Assembly (NCBI GenBank): GCA_030613565.1
Contig: JAUWLS010000004.1
Location: 1 to 46,324, forward strand
Direction: 5' to 3'
Origin: Candidatus Shapirobacteria bacterium
GTDB lineage: Bacteria; Patescibacteriota; Microgenomatia; UBA12405; JAUWLS01
Length of the DNA stretch: 46,324 nt
The translations under genes were made by a program, and so were the position numbers. The notes under the pieces were generated by a model that saw only the letters and a program-made list of their open reading frames with translations, did not search any database and had not been told where the DNA came from. Position 1 is the first letter of the stretch; each line of letters begins with the position of its first letter. Of the stretch, positions 8,187 through 15,800 are shown piece after piece.

Positions 8187-8846
8187 TTAAACTTTATGTT
8201 GAGGATTGGTCTGTTTTTGAGGTTGGGCGAGAAAAATATTATAAGGTTTGGAGTTTTTTTTGCAGGCCCTGCCGATTTCTTTGGTTAGGGCAGGAATGAA
8301 TGGTAGGTCGATTTTTTTAAGACGGTCAAGAGTGTTGAACCAAACCATTTCCCAGCCATCGTGTTTGAACCCAGCGTATTTCCATTCCAGCATGGAAATA
8401 AGCATGGCAGAGATATTGGCGGCAGAATAGATTTGTTTTTCTAAATTATTAAGATTGATTTCTCGATAATCTGAAACGTCTATTTCTTCTTTTATCAAGT
8501 CAAGCATGGCCTGATGAGCGTTTTGGTTGGCTTGTTTTATTTCTTTACGAATTTCAATGTTCCAAAATGTTTGCCAACTGGGGCTACCAGAGGGCAAATC
8601 CCCTATTATGGATTCAGACCAATCGTGAACAAGGCAATATTTGAGAAGTTTAGATTGGTTTATTTTTTCTTTTTTGGTTTTTGGGAGACTGTCGGCAAAA
8701 AGCATGGCTAGATAAGTCACAAAATAAGAGTGTTCAGCAATGGACATGTTTAGTTCAGATGGTAAACCCATAAAGAGAGTGCCTCCGGCACGTTTGAGAT
8801 GATTTAGGTTTTGGAGGATTTGAATAAGTTTGAAAGTGTTTTTCAT
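8187..8846 (-). CDS. HD-domain phosphohydrolase (YfbR/HDDC2-like)
   Basis: The 219-residue metal-dependent HD protein resembles 5'-deoxynucleotidases. IAEHSYFVTYLAMLFAD gives the first His, LKYCLVHDWSESIIGDLPSG the His-Asp pair and the second acidic/Gly motif, and the later WKYAGFKHDGW helix fits the family. A likely role is dNMP clean-up, inferred from family. The ATG at 8846 is preceded by TATAAT with 6 nt between, so the mRNA would have almost no leader. The promoter and first codons lie in a 58-bp segment that occurs again at 9594-9651. It forms a probable operon with the downstream cyclase gene. Confidence 0.82.
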   Translation of the reverse strand: MKNTFKLIQILQNLNHLKRAGGTLFMGLPSELNMSIAEHSYFVTYLAMLFADSLPKTKKEKINQSKLLKYCLVHDWSESIIGDLPSGSPSWQTFWNIEIRKEIKQANQNAHQAMLDLIKEEIDVSDYREINLNNLEKQIYSAANISAMLISMLEWKYAGFKHDGWEMVWFNTLDRLKKIDLPFIPALTKEIGRACKKNSKPYNIFLAQPQKQTNPQHKV

Positions 8847-8866
8847 AGTTTTATTATACTTCTTTT
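8809..8866 (-). repeat. 58-bp imperfect direct repeat, copy 1 (HD gene promoter and start)
   Basis: Aligning 8809-8866 with 9594-9651 without gaps gives 51 of 58 identical bases, and all seven differences are transitions. This copy holds the TATAAT box and the first 13 codons of the HD gene. The two copies lie on either side of the Nudix-like gene. Confidence 0.8.
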
Positions 8867-8891
8867 TACTATGTGACTTGTGGTTTGCGGA

Positions 8892-9563
8892 TTAAGATAA
8901 AAATAGAGACTTTTGGCCAGATAAAGGGGTTAAACAAATGGAGTGAATGTGGTGATAAGCACTAACCGCCTTGTTAAATAGATCGATGTTGAACTGCATA
9001 CTTGTTTTGGATTTAATTTGTTTTTTGGAAACTAAATCCCAGTTTGAGCGAAGTAGTTTTCGTCCTTCCTTTTCATTAACCCAGCGATAGTCTATGGTTT
9101 CTTTGTTTTTGGGATCTTTTAAAAGAGGTATCTTATCAGATCCTTGATATTCAATAATGGCAAGATGGTAGATTTTTCCTCTGTTTGGCCTGTTTTTTTG
9201 GGTTTCGTCTTTTGATCGATGATGATCGTAGACTTGTTTGGCAAAGTCAAAAAGGATGGCTAATTGCTTAAATTGAGCCTTGGTTTCTATAACTTTTAGA
9301 CCTCTAAAACCTTGTTCTTCGTCTAGATTGCGAGCAATGGTGGTAAAAATATCATCAACAATGTTTTTGGATTTAATACCTTCTTTTGGTAAACCCCAGG
9401 AGCGGATATATTGACGAATCAGAAGATATTTGTTTTTGTTGGCGGTTGCGTTTTTGTTTATCAGAAGGAGAATAATGCTATTTCGATACCCGGAAGGGGT
9501 TGGTCTGTGAAGTCGTGGGTTTAGAAAATAATAAGAAAGAGAAGGATTGGTTATTAAGGACAT
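8892..9563 (-). CDS. Nudix-like hydrolase, divergent
   Basis: The 223 residues contain a recognisable but non-standard Nudix region. SIILLLINKN and KYLLIRQYIRSWGLPKEG lead to ARNLDEEQGFRG, which matches the end of the Nudix box (R-x-L-x-E-E-x-G-F) with Asn for the first Glu. The helix between Gly and Arg is longer than the usual GX5EX7REUXEEXGU spacing. DYRWVNEKEG near residue 170 resembles the C-terminal Nudix strand. The substrate is unknown. TGG-TAAAAT lies 12 nt before the ATG. It sits between two copies of the HD gene's promoter, which suggests arrival or rearrangement as a unit. Confidence 0.65.
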   Translation of the reverse strand: MSLITNPSLSYYFLNPRLHRPTPSGYRNSIILLLINKNATANKNKYLLIRQYIRSWGLPKEGIKSKNIVDDIFTTIARNLDEEQGFRGLKVIETKAQFKQLAILFDFAKQVYDHHRSKDETQKNRPNRGKIYHLAIIEYQGSDKIPLLKDPKNKETIDYRWVNEKEGRKLLRSNWDLVSKKQIKSKTSMQFNIDLFNKAVSAYHHIHSICLTPLSGQKSLFLS

Positions 9564-9593
9564 AGAGGATCGTTTATTTTACCATTTGAGAAG

Positions 9594-9651
9594 TTTTGGA
9601 AGATTCAAACAAGCTTGAAAGTGTTTTTCACAGTTTTATTGTACTTCTTTT
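9594..9651 (-). repeat. 58-bp imperfect direct repeat, copy 2 (decayed HD-gene start)
   Basis: This copy has TACAAT for TATAAT and GTG for ATG, then 7 further codons like those of the HD gene and a TGA. It is therefore a dead or short-peptide copy of the HD start. It overlaps the end of vapC: the last vapC codons (E-V-Q-stop) are read from the copied -10 region. It could act as an extra promoter for the Nudix-like gene. Confidence 0.75.
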
Positions 9652-10052
9652 CGCCAGGCGGTTTTGAGTTTTTGGTCCAGAGTTAAAAGCTTTACCCTTC
9701 TGGCAAGGGCGAGAGATAAGTAAGAAGCGTCGTAAAAGGAAAGATGGTGCTTTACGGCTAAGGAAAGAGTCTTTTGATAATCAACTTCCAGATAATTGAT
9801 GGGCAGAGCAAGAAAGTTTTTGAAAATTTTTTGAGCAATGTCATTTTTAAGACGTTTTTGTAGACGAGCCGATCTTATGGCATTTCCAACTTCATATTTT
9901 AGTAAAGGCGGAGAAATAAAGTCGGATAGGTTTTGGGCATAATGGGAAAAGAGTTTTTTGATTTCGATAGGCAGTTTTTCATCGGGAAAGAGTTTGGCGA
10001 GAATGACGGAACTATCGATAACGTAGGTAGGGTGATCAGTAGCGACGGCCAT
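9636..10052 (-). CDS. vapC: VapC-type PIN-domain toxin
   Basis: This PIN ribonuclease (138 residues) is probably the toxin of a VapBC pair. The acidic set is visible: YVIDSSVILAKLF (first Asp), LLKYEVGNAIRSARL (Glu), HLSFYDASYLSLALA (Asp) and LLTLDQKL (fourth acidic position). A TTG two codons upstream is also open, but the ATG at 10052 is preferred. It overlaps the antitoxin gene by 17 nt, the same overlap as in the second vapBC of this window. The C-terminal codons and stop lie in a repeat derived from the HD gene promoter. The RNA target is unknown. Confidence 0.88.
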   Translation of the reverse strand: MAVATDHPTYVIDSSVILAKLFPDEKLPIEIKKLFSHYAQNLSDFISPPLLKYEVGNAIRSARLQKRLKNDIAQKIFKNFLALPINYLEVDYQKTLSLAVKHHLSFYDASYLSLALARRVKLLTLDQKLKTAWRKEVQ

Positions 10053-10275
10053 GTTCAACTAAGGCTTTATAATCAATGTTTTTAGTGTCAACTTTTGCAG
10101 ATAAAGTCTCCAAATTTTGTAATAATTCTTGGCGATGATTGGGTCTGGTTTGGTAAGTTTGTCTCAATGCCTCGCGAATGAGGGCGGCAATGGTTTTTTT
10201 GTGTTTAGTGGCCAAAAAAGATAGGGTTGAATAGTCCTGCTCGGTTAACAACACATTGGTTCTTCTGGTAAGCAT
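10036..10275 (-). CDS. vapB: VapB-type antitoxin, ribbon-helix-helix
   Basis: The 79 residues begin with a ribbon-helix-helix fold (TRRTNVLLTEQDYSTLSFLA, then KTIAALIREALRQTY). The C-terminal tail, KNIDYKALVEHGRRY, should mask the toxin. It is the first gene of the pair and probably represses its own promoter: a perfect 18-bp palindrome lies 5 nt upstream of the ATG and overlaps the -10 box. The toxin start overlaps its last 17 nt. Confidence 0.85.
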   Translation of the reverse strand: MLTRRTNVLLTEQDYSTLSFLATKHKKTIAALIREALRQTYQTRPNHRQELLQNLETLSAKVDTKNIDYKALVEHGRRY

Positions 10276-10280
10276 GTTTT

Positions 10281-10309
10281 AAAGTAACATGTTACTTTGT
10301 GTTTGTCAA
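10281..10309 (-). promoter_or_regulatory. vapBC promoter with palindromic operator, predicted leaderless
   Basis: On the minus strand, TTGACA (10304-10309), a 17-nt spacer and TACTTT (10281-10286) form a good sigma-70-type promoter. The -10 box is one end of a perfect palindrome, AAAGTAACATGTTACTTT (10281-10298), a natural site for the RHH antitoxin dimer. Only 5 nt separate the -10 box from the ATG at 10275, so transcription should start at or next to the start codon. Confidence 0.8.
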
Positions 10310-10366
10310 ATTGGTTTAGTTTGATATGTTCTCAGCTTGCTTTTATTACAGTCAAGAGAGGGAAGA

Positions 10367-12112
10367 TTACTTTTTCTCAATATTGAAGAGCATGGATTTT
10401 AGATGGATGGCACCTGGAGCACGAAGAGTAAAGATTTCTTTGAAGTCCTCTCCAGAAATAGAGACTGTTCCACGGTTGGTTTGGAAACGAAGTTGGCTAA
10501 CATAGCCTCCAGTAGAATAGTCAGTATCAACAGTAGAGATAGAAGTAACTGCACCACCGAAACGATTGGCTTCTTGCCTCACTTTTTCTTTAGACCAAGT
10601 GTTGGGATCTACCCCACCCCAACATCCACCCGAATCAACTTGAGAAAGATAAGGAAGAGTCCCTCTATCGTTTGAGTAAACAAGGGCGGCATTGACGATA
10701 TCGGAAAATTCTTCTTCTGTTAGCCAAGGATGAGAACGACCACAAGAAACATTGGAACGAGTTTTGTACCAACCCTTGTAGTACCAAGGGGAGGCGGAAA
10801 CTTTTTCATAAGAATCAGCAGGCCAACAACTTTGAGATCCACAGGTAGTATCCCAAAGACCGGGGGTGTTGTGACCCAAGGTGTTATAGGAGTATTGGTA
10901 TCCTCCAGAAGTGGAAGCGTACCAAGTACTGATGATTTCATTGGTTTGATTGCTGACAACAATTTTTCCTCTGGTTTCAGCAACGGCTTTGCGCCAAGTT
11001 TCAGGAACAGAAGAAGCTTTGGAAGAAGAGTAGACCTGACAGGCTTCGGTGGTACAAATGGAACCGGAAGCATTTCTATTACCCATACGCCAGCCCATGT
11101 AAGAAAGGGCGTAGGTGCGAGCAGCAATGGCTTGGGCTTTTAGGGCCTCCATTCCGCCTTTATCTCCCCAAGAACTAGGCATTTCGGCGATACCCAATAG
11201 ATAGTTGTCTTCGAAAGGAAGCGATCCGACGGTGGTAGAAACTGATCCAGGAGAGTCGATGGACTCGAGACGAATGTCTCCGTAGTAAGCTCTTAAAATG
11301 GCTTCGTAGTTTTGTCCAGACTTGGCTCGACCAAAGGCTCCGAATTGACTCATACCCTTTCGGTGAGGGGCGCCAAAGGAAAAAGCAGCAAAGGCGGGGG
11401 AGAAACCAGGATTGTAGTCAGCTCGAGAGGCGGGGTCTTGAGAAGAGGAGACGTCTCCAACAGAAGTAGAGAAAAGAGCAGTTTTTTGAGCAATTAGGTC
11501 TTGTTGTTTTTGAGAAAGTTCAGCTTTATAGTCCTCGGCTTTTTTAATTTCTCCGCCTAGAAAGTCAGATCTTTGTTCAAGATCTTTTTTAAGAACAGCT
11601 AGTTTTTGAGTTTCAGCTTCAAGGCGAGTTTTGTTGTCGTTTAAGGTAGCTATTTTCTGACCAAAGTCAGTAATTAAGCCTCTGTCTTTTTCGATGATGG
11701 CTTGATACCAAGAGTACTGGCGAATAAGATCAGAGGAAGAGTTGGAGAGAAGGATCAGTAAGGGATCGAACTTTTGTTGGTTTTTATAGTAGCGCTTGAC
11801 ACGAGAAGAAAGAAGGATCTTTTGAACTTCAAGGTCGGATTCATTTTCTAGAAGTTTAGTTTCAAGATCAGTAATCTGGTTGGTAATAGAAATGATTTGG
11901 GATTGGGAATACTTTACTTTCTGGGAGATGTCTTTTTGTTCATCTTTTAAGGGACTAATGGCTTTTTCAAGATCGGCGATTTGCTGTTCAACTTCGGCGA
12001 TTTGTTCGTCTAAAGATTTCCCTAATACCTGAAGAGACGGTGAGAGTAGGGATGAGAAGGTGAAAAGAAAGAGGAGGGTAATGATAAAGAGGGATTTAGT
12101 TTTTAGTTTCAT
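10367..12112 (-). CDS. secreted SpoIID/LytB-type wall protein with N-terminal coiled coil
   Basis: The 581-residue protein has an N-terminal signal peptide (hydrophobic about 8-30). A long coiled coil (about 33-215, with IAEVEQQIADLEKAI and QDLIAQKTALF) resembles the CwlO/EnvC-type regulators. A SpoIID domain fills residues about 235-575. HRKGMSQFGAFGRAKSG is its GMSQ motif, LLGIAEMPSSW holds the probable catalytic Glu, and EALKAQAIAARTYAL is the hallmark helix; STWYASTSGGY follows. SpoIID enzymes cleave peptidoglycan glycan strands. The GMSQ block precedes the AARTYA block, the order opposite to Bacillus SpoIID. A TATAAT lies 7 nt before the ATG. Confidence 0.88.
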   Translation of the reverse strand: MKLKTKSLFIITLLFLFTFSSLLSPSLQVLGKSLDEQIAEVEQQIADLEKAISPLKDEQKDISQKVKYSQSQIISITNQITDLETKLLENESDLEVQKILLSSRVKRYYKNQQKFDPLLILLSNSSSDLIRQYSWYQAIIEKDRGLITDFGQKIATLNDNKTRLEAETQKLAVLKKDLEQRSDFLGGEIKKAEDYKAELSQKQQDLIAQKTALFSTSVGDVSSSQDPASRADYNPGFSPAFAAFSFGAPHRKGMSQFGAFGRAKSGQNYEAILRAYYGDIRLESIDSPGSVSTTVGSLPFEDNYLLGIAEMPSSWGDKGGMEALKAQAIAARTYALSYMGWRMGNRNASGSICTTEACQVYSSSKASSVPETWRKAVAETRGKIVVSNQTNEIISTWYASTSGGYQYSYNTLGHNTPGLWDTTCGSQSCWPADSYEKVSASPWYYKGWYKTRSNVSCGRSHPWLTEEEFSDIVNAALVYSNDRGTLPYLSQVDSGGCWGGVDPNTWSKEKVRQEANRFGGAVTSISTVDTDYSTGGYVSQLRFQTNRGTVSISGEDFKEIFTLRAPGAIHLKSMLFNIEKK

Positions 12113-12182
12113 TTAGTTAATTATAGAGGAGAGGAGGGGGAAGAAGAAAAACAGGTTTGCACTGTTCACACCAAAGTTGTCT

Positions 12183-12191
12183 TGGTATAAT
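12183..12191 (+). promoter_or_regulatory. extended -10 promoter of the pilin-like genes
   Basis: TGG-TATAAT ends 8 nt before the ATG at 12200. The same nine-base string lies just before the genes at 21347 and 36674. It predicts a leaderless transcript for the two pilin-like genes. Confidence 0.75.
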
Positions 12192-12199
12192 CCACATTA

Positions 12200-12739
12200 A
12201 TGAGAAAGTTGATTTTTGGAGTAGTTTTTTTGGCCCTTTTTATGTTTGTGGGGGCAGTTAGTCCTTCTGGTGTAAGGGCTTGTGTTTGTGACGCGAACAC
12301 AGACAATGTTTGTGTGGTAGTTACAGATAGTAGTGATTGTAACTCTGATGAGGTTCCAGTTTGCCAGTCAGGAGGAACGGCAAGTGGTGGGTGTAGAATT
12401 CCAAGTTGTGTTTGCAGAGATGCAAGTAGGACAGTTTTTTGTGCAACAGGAGGTGGAGAGGATGGAATAGATACAGCAATTGGATGTATACCGATTGCTA
12501 GAGAAAGTTTTGTTAACTGGCTTTTGAATAGATTGTTTGGGATTATTGGAGGAATCGCATTTGTGTTAATGGTGGGAGGAGGAATACAAATGGCAATGAG
12601 CGGAGGAGATCCACAAAAATTAAAGGCGGGGCAAGAAGTACTTTCTTCGGCTTTGGCGGGACTTTTGTTTGCTTTGTTTTCCTTGTTTATCTTAAGATTG
12701 ATAATGGTAGATATATTACATATTCCAGGATTAAGTTAA
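12200..12739 (+). CDS. Cys-rich exported protein with two C-terminal TM helices (TrbC/VirB2-pilin-like)
   Basis: The 179-residue protein has a signal peptide (about 1-27, ending before ACVCDAN). A Cys-rich extracellular part of about 75 residues follows (RACVCDA, NVCVV, SDCNS, VPVCQS, GGCRIPSCVCRD). Two hydrophobic helices lie at about 113-132 and 147-172. The helix-GGDPQKLKAGQEVL-helix layout resembles the TrbC/VirB2 pilin family and matches the next gene (MVSGGDSGKMKAAQGKL). It may be a pilin or pilus-tip subunit of the type IV secretion system encoded 12 kb away. One base would separate the TAA stop from an overlap with the next ATG. Confidence 0.7.
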   Translation: MRKLIFGVVFLALFMFVGAVSPSGVRACVCDANTDNVCVVVTDSSDCNSDEVPVCQSGGTASGGCRIPSCVCRDASRTVFCATGGGEDGIDTAIGCIPIARESFVNWLLNRLFGIIGGIAFVLMVGGGIQMAMSGGDPQKLKAGQEVLSSALAGLLFALFSLFILRLIMVDILHIPGLS

Positions 12740-13063
12740 ATGAAATTAGTTAAAGAAGTATGGGCTCAAACAGATCTTCCGGATTATAGTGGGGTTAATG
12801 GATGGAGATTAGGAAACAGACCATTGCTGGGAGATGTAATTAGTCAGATTTTGCCTTATGTGTTTGTAGCGGCGGGAATGGGAATGTTTGTTATGCTTAT
12901 TATTGGGGGATTTGAATTGATGGTAAGTGGAGGAGACTCAGGGAAGATGAAGGCGGCACAAGGGAAGCTAACAGGAGGAATTGTGGGATTTTTATTGGTA
13001 GTTTTTGCTTATTTTGTAACCCAGATAATAGAGTCAGTATTTAGTGTGAATATATTAGGATGA
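12740..13063 (+). CDS. pilin-like membrane protein (TrbC/VirB2-like)
   Basis: The protein has 107 residues. A short N-terminal part (EVWAQTDLPDYSG) is followed by two TM helices (about 36-60 and 80-103). They flank a polar turn, SGGDSGKMKAAQGKLTGG, that matches the turn of the preceding protein. This architecture is typical of VirB2/TrbC pilins and of the pilin annotated in many CPR genomes. It starts directly after the stop of the upstream gene and ends in a 4-nt ATGA overlap with a 35-codon ORF. The pilin role is inferred. Confidence 0.72.
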   Translation: MKLVKEVWAQTDLPDYSGVNGWRLGNRPLLGDVISQILPYVFVAAGMGMFVMLIIGGFELMVSGGDSGKMKAAQGKLTGGIVGFLLVVFAYFVTQIIESVFSVNILG

Positions 13064-13167
13064 GTAGTCAAAGAAAAAAGGAAACAAGAGGCGGTGTGAT
13101 TTTAGTGGTTGAAAGTAACCCTGCGAAAGCAGATCAAAAGATGTTGAAAGTATTAAGAAGACCTTAA
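13060..13167 (+). CDS. 35-residue ORF at the end of the pilin-like operon
   Basis: The ORF starts in an ATGA overlap with the pilin-like gene and encodes a basic peptide (MSSQRKKETRGG, then VILVVESNPAKADQ, then KMLKVLRRP). The overlap, the lack of room for other features and its stop 1 nt before the convergent uppS stop support translation. No family is recognised. It could also be a chance ORF. Confidence 0.4.
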   Translation: MSSQRKKETRGGVILVVESNPAKADQKMLKVLRRP

Positions 13168-13168
13168 C

Positions 13169-13912
13169 TTATTTTCCTTTTCGACGATTGCGCTGTTGAT
13201 ACCAGTGAATGGCTTTTTCTAGTTTTTTGGGTCCAAAATCAGGCCAGAGGGTCTCGGTAAAATAGAGTTCGGCATAAGACATCTGCCAGAGAAGGAAATT
13301 ACTGAGTCTAAACTCCCCTCCTGGACGAATAATAAGGTCGGGGTCGGGTTGACCGTTGGTATAGAGATATTGGGAAACTAGTTTTTCGTTAATTTTTTTG
13401 GCGGGTATACCATCTTTGACAATGTTTTTGATGGCATTGACTATTTCATCTCGTCCACCGTAGTTTAGAGCAACGTTAAATTTGATACGTTCATTTTTTA
13501 AAACAATATCAAGCATTTCCCTAATAGCGGCTTTTACTTTTCGAGGAAAGGCTTGAAAGTTCCCTAAGACAATTATTCTGATTCCAGCGTTTTTATATTC
13601 TTCTTTTTTTTCTTTAACAATGTTTATAAGGAGTCCAAAGATACCTTTTACTTCATCAACAGCTCTTTTTTTCCAGTTTTCAGTAGAGAGGGCATAAACA
13701 GTAATGTGTTTAATGCCAATGTCTTTAGCGTGCTGAACTATTGCTTCAAGATTTTTTGTCCCTGCTTCATGTCCTTGGGTAGTAGAAAGCCCTTTAGCTT
13801 TTGCCCAGCGACGATTGCCATCCATAATGATACCGATGTGTTTGGGCATTCCATTAGGATCGATTTTAAGTTTGGTTACAAAGGGAAGTTTTTTAGTTTT
13901 TTTTCGAGGCAT
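13169..13912 (-). CDS. uppS: isoprenyl transferase (undecaprenyl diphosphate synthase)
   Basis: It makes the C55 lipid carrier for wall and envelope glycans from FPP and IPP. The 247 residues carry all family blocks: HIGIIMDGNRRWAKAKGL (catalytic Asp, RRWAK), GHEAGTKNLEAIV, TVYALSTENWKKRAVDEV, NYGGRDEIVNAI, and PDPDLIIRPGGEFRLSNF followed by LLWQMSYAELYF and WPDF. The usual RTSGE is RPGGE here. The ATG at 13912 follows TATAAT by 8 nt. It would supply lipid carrier for the GT2, GT4, Wzy and Wzx proteins of this window. Confidence 0.95.
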   Translation of the reverse strand: MPRKKTKKLPFVTKLKIDPNGMPKHIGIIMDGNRRWAKAKGLSTTQGHEAGTKNLEAIVQHAKDIGIKHITVYALSTENWKKRAVDEVKGIFGLLINIVKEKKEEYKNAGIRIIVLGNFQAFPRKVKAAIREMLDIVLKNERIKFNVALNYGGRDEIVNAIKNIVKDGIPAKKINEKLVSQYLYTNGQPDPDLIIRPGGEFRLSNFLLWQMSYAELYFTETLWPDFGPKKLEKAIHWYQQRNRRKGK

Positions 13913-13945
13913 GTTTAGGGATTATATAACGGAATGAATAGTATC

Positions 13946-14239
13946 TTATGACTTGGTCGTAGTTAAGGAGTTAAAACCTTCGAACCAGTCTTTATCTTCT
14001 TGCTTACAGGTCGAACAAACACCAAGCGGGTCTCCATCGTCAGGGGGTTTAGCTCCATTATCTATAAAAGCTCTACAAAAAAGAAGTCTTTCTTGAATAC
14101 GAGAGACTGACTCTTCTTCAAGTGGAGTTAGTCCATTGTCTGTTTCATTAAGAAGTGGGCATCCTTGTTTTTGAAGATTAGGCAGAAGAATTGACAGGAG
14201 AGGGATTTGTTCTGCTATTTCAGCTGGGTGAATTTCCAT
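13946..14239 (-). CDS. hypothetical 97-residue Cys-containing protein
   Basis: The protein is acidic, begins MEIHPAEIAEQIPLLSILLP and has four Cys (QGCPLL, LFCRAF, GVCSTC). CSTC could be half of a metal site. No TM helix or known domain is seen. It lies just past the 16S rRNA terminator; a TATTTT box within the terminator's 3' side lies 8 nt before the ATG, so it could have its own start or rely on read-through. Codon use is like that of its neighbours, so I consider it real. Confidence 0.55.
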   Translation of the reverse strand: MEIHPAEIAEQIPLLSILLPNLQKQGCPLLNETDNGLTPLEEESVSRIQERLLFCRAFIDNGAKPPDDGDPLGVCSTCKQEDKDWFEGFNSLTTTKS

Positions 14240-14252
14240 TTTGATATAAAAT

Positions 14253-14275
14253 AACCCCGCATTGTAGGCGGGGTT
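14253..14275 (-). terminator. rho-independent terminator of the 16S rRNA transcript
   Basis: AACCCCGC (14253-14260), a 7-nt loop and GCGGGGTT (14268-14275) form a perfect 8-bp GC-rich stem. On the minus strand it is followed by a T-rich tail (TTATTTTAT). It lies about 65 nt after the 16S 3' end, so the rRNA transcript ends here with no 23S, 5S or tRNA. Confidence 0.85.
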
Positions 14276-14301
14276 TAATTTATTGTTTTTTTGAAATCAT
14301 C

Positions 14302-14320
14302 AATGTAAGTGACAGAAAGC
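14302..14320 (-). other. 3' arm of the pre-16S processing stem
   Basis: The transcript of this stretch contains GTCACTTACATT (14302-14313), exactly complementary to AATGTAAGTGAC in the 16S leader (15949-15960). The pairing continues for 7 more base pairs, two of them G-U (14314-14320 with 15942-15948). A 19-bp stem closing the 16S is what RNase III-type processing needs. Confidence 0.75.
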
Positions 14321-14338
14321 TACTTTATTTCCCCTTAG

Positions 14339-15800
14339 AAAGGAGGTGATCCATCCGCTCCTTCCAGAACGGATACCTTGTTACGACTTAACCCTCATCG
14401 CCGGATTTGCCTTAGTCCCACAAAAAATATGTGAGGTATCGGGCACCCCCGACTTTGCTGATTTGACGGGCAGTGTGTGCAAGAGGCGAGAACGTATTCA
14501 CCGCAGTCTGCTGATCTGCGATTACTACCAATTCCAAGTTCATGCAGGCGAATTTCAGCCTGCAATCCCAACTGAGAACTGTTTTAAGGATTAGCTCCAC
14601 CTCGCGGTTTGGCAACCCTCTGTACAGCCCATTGTAGGATGTGTGTAGCCCTGGACATAAGCATCATGCTGACTTGACGTCTTCCACTCCTTCCTCCCAA
14701 CAAAATAATGCTGGGCAGTCTCTCGTGACATAGTAACACGAGACATGGGTTGCGTTCGTTACCCCACTTAAGGGAACAACTCACGTCACGAACTGACGAC
14801 AGCCATGCAACAGCTGTGTACCACTCTCGAAGAAGTCCACCTTTCGATGGATTTGCAGGTACATGTCAAGCCCAGGTAAGGTACAGCGCTTCATATCGAA
14901 TTGAACCACATGCTCCACTGGTTGTGCGCCTCCCCGCCAATTCGTTTGAGTTTCAACCTTGCGGCTATACTCCCCAGGCGGCTCGCTTAACGCGTTAGCT
15001 TGCGCCTCACAGATAAATCCATAAGGCTAGCGAGCATCGTTTAGGGCTAGGACTACCTGGGTCTCTAATCCAGTTTGCTACCCTAGCTTTAGTCTCTCAG
15101 TGTCAGTACATACCTAGCTACCTGCCTTCGCTCTTGGTGTTCTTGATGGTATCCACGGATTTCACCCCTACACCATCAATTCCAGTAGCCCCGATATGAC
15201 TCAAGTCTAATAGTATTTCGCCCCTTTCCCCAGTTAAGCCGGGGTATTTAAAACGAAACTTTTTAAACCACCTACAGACGCTTTACGCCCAGTAAATCCG
15301 GGTAACGCTTGCAACCTACGTATTACCGCGACTGCTGGCACGTAGTTAGTAGTTGCTTATTCTGCCCCCGATATGGGGGCTAAAAGAGGTTTACAACCCG
15401 AAGGCCGTCATCCCTCACGCGGTGTCGCTGCGTCAGACTTTCGTCCATTGCGCAAGATTCCTAGCTGCTGCCTCCCGTAGGAGTATGGGCCGTGTCTCAG
15501 TCCCATTGTGTCGGACCCTCCTCTCAGAGCCGATATCCGTCATAGCCTTGGTAGGCCATTACCCTACCAACAAGCTGATAGAACGCACGCTCCTCCCTGA
15601 GCGGATAGTTACATCCTTTACTCTTTCGAGAACTATGGAGAATTACCCTCGATTTCTCGAGGCTATGCTCCTCTTAGGGGTAGATTCGTACGCGTTACTC
15701 ACCCGTTCGCCACTGCCTATCCGAAGATAAGCCGTTCGACTTGCATGCCTTAGGCACACCGCCAGCGTTCACCCTGAACCACGATCAAATTCTTAGTGAC
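14339..15800 (-). rRNA. rrs: 16S ribosomal RNA
   Basis: The gene is complete on the minus strand, about 1462 nt. The 5' end reads AAGAATTTGATCGTGGTTCAG. The 3' end reads AAGTCGTAACAAGGTATCC and then GGATCACCTCCTTT, with the anti-Shine-Dalgarno CCTCC kept. CCTACGGGAGGCAGCAG (338 region) is intact. The 515 region reads GTGCCAGCAGTCGCGGTAA, and the 780-806 region has ATTAGAGACCC for ATTAGATACCC. The 920 region reads AAACTCAAACGAATTGGCGG. These changes are typical of CPR lineages. The length leaves no room for an intron or large insertion. Both ends were set by comparison with E. coli, with an error of a few bases. Confidence 0.97.

Noticed and set aside
10730-11143. A 137-codon plus-strand frame and a 135-codon minus frame inside the SpoIID gene
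   Set aside because: The SpoIID frame carries clear domain motifs; these are shadows in other frames with no motif or start signal.
14346-15730. Several open frames of 65-125 codons across 14.3-15.7 kb on both strands
   Set aside because: They lie wholly inside the 16S rRNA gene, whose conserved sequence explains the region.
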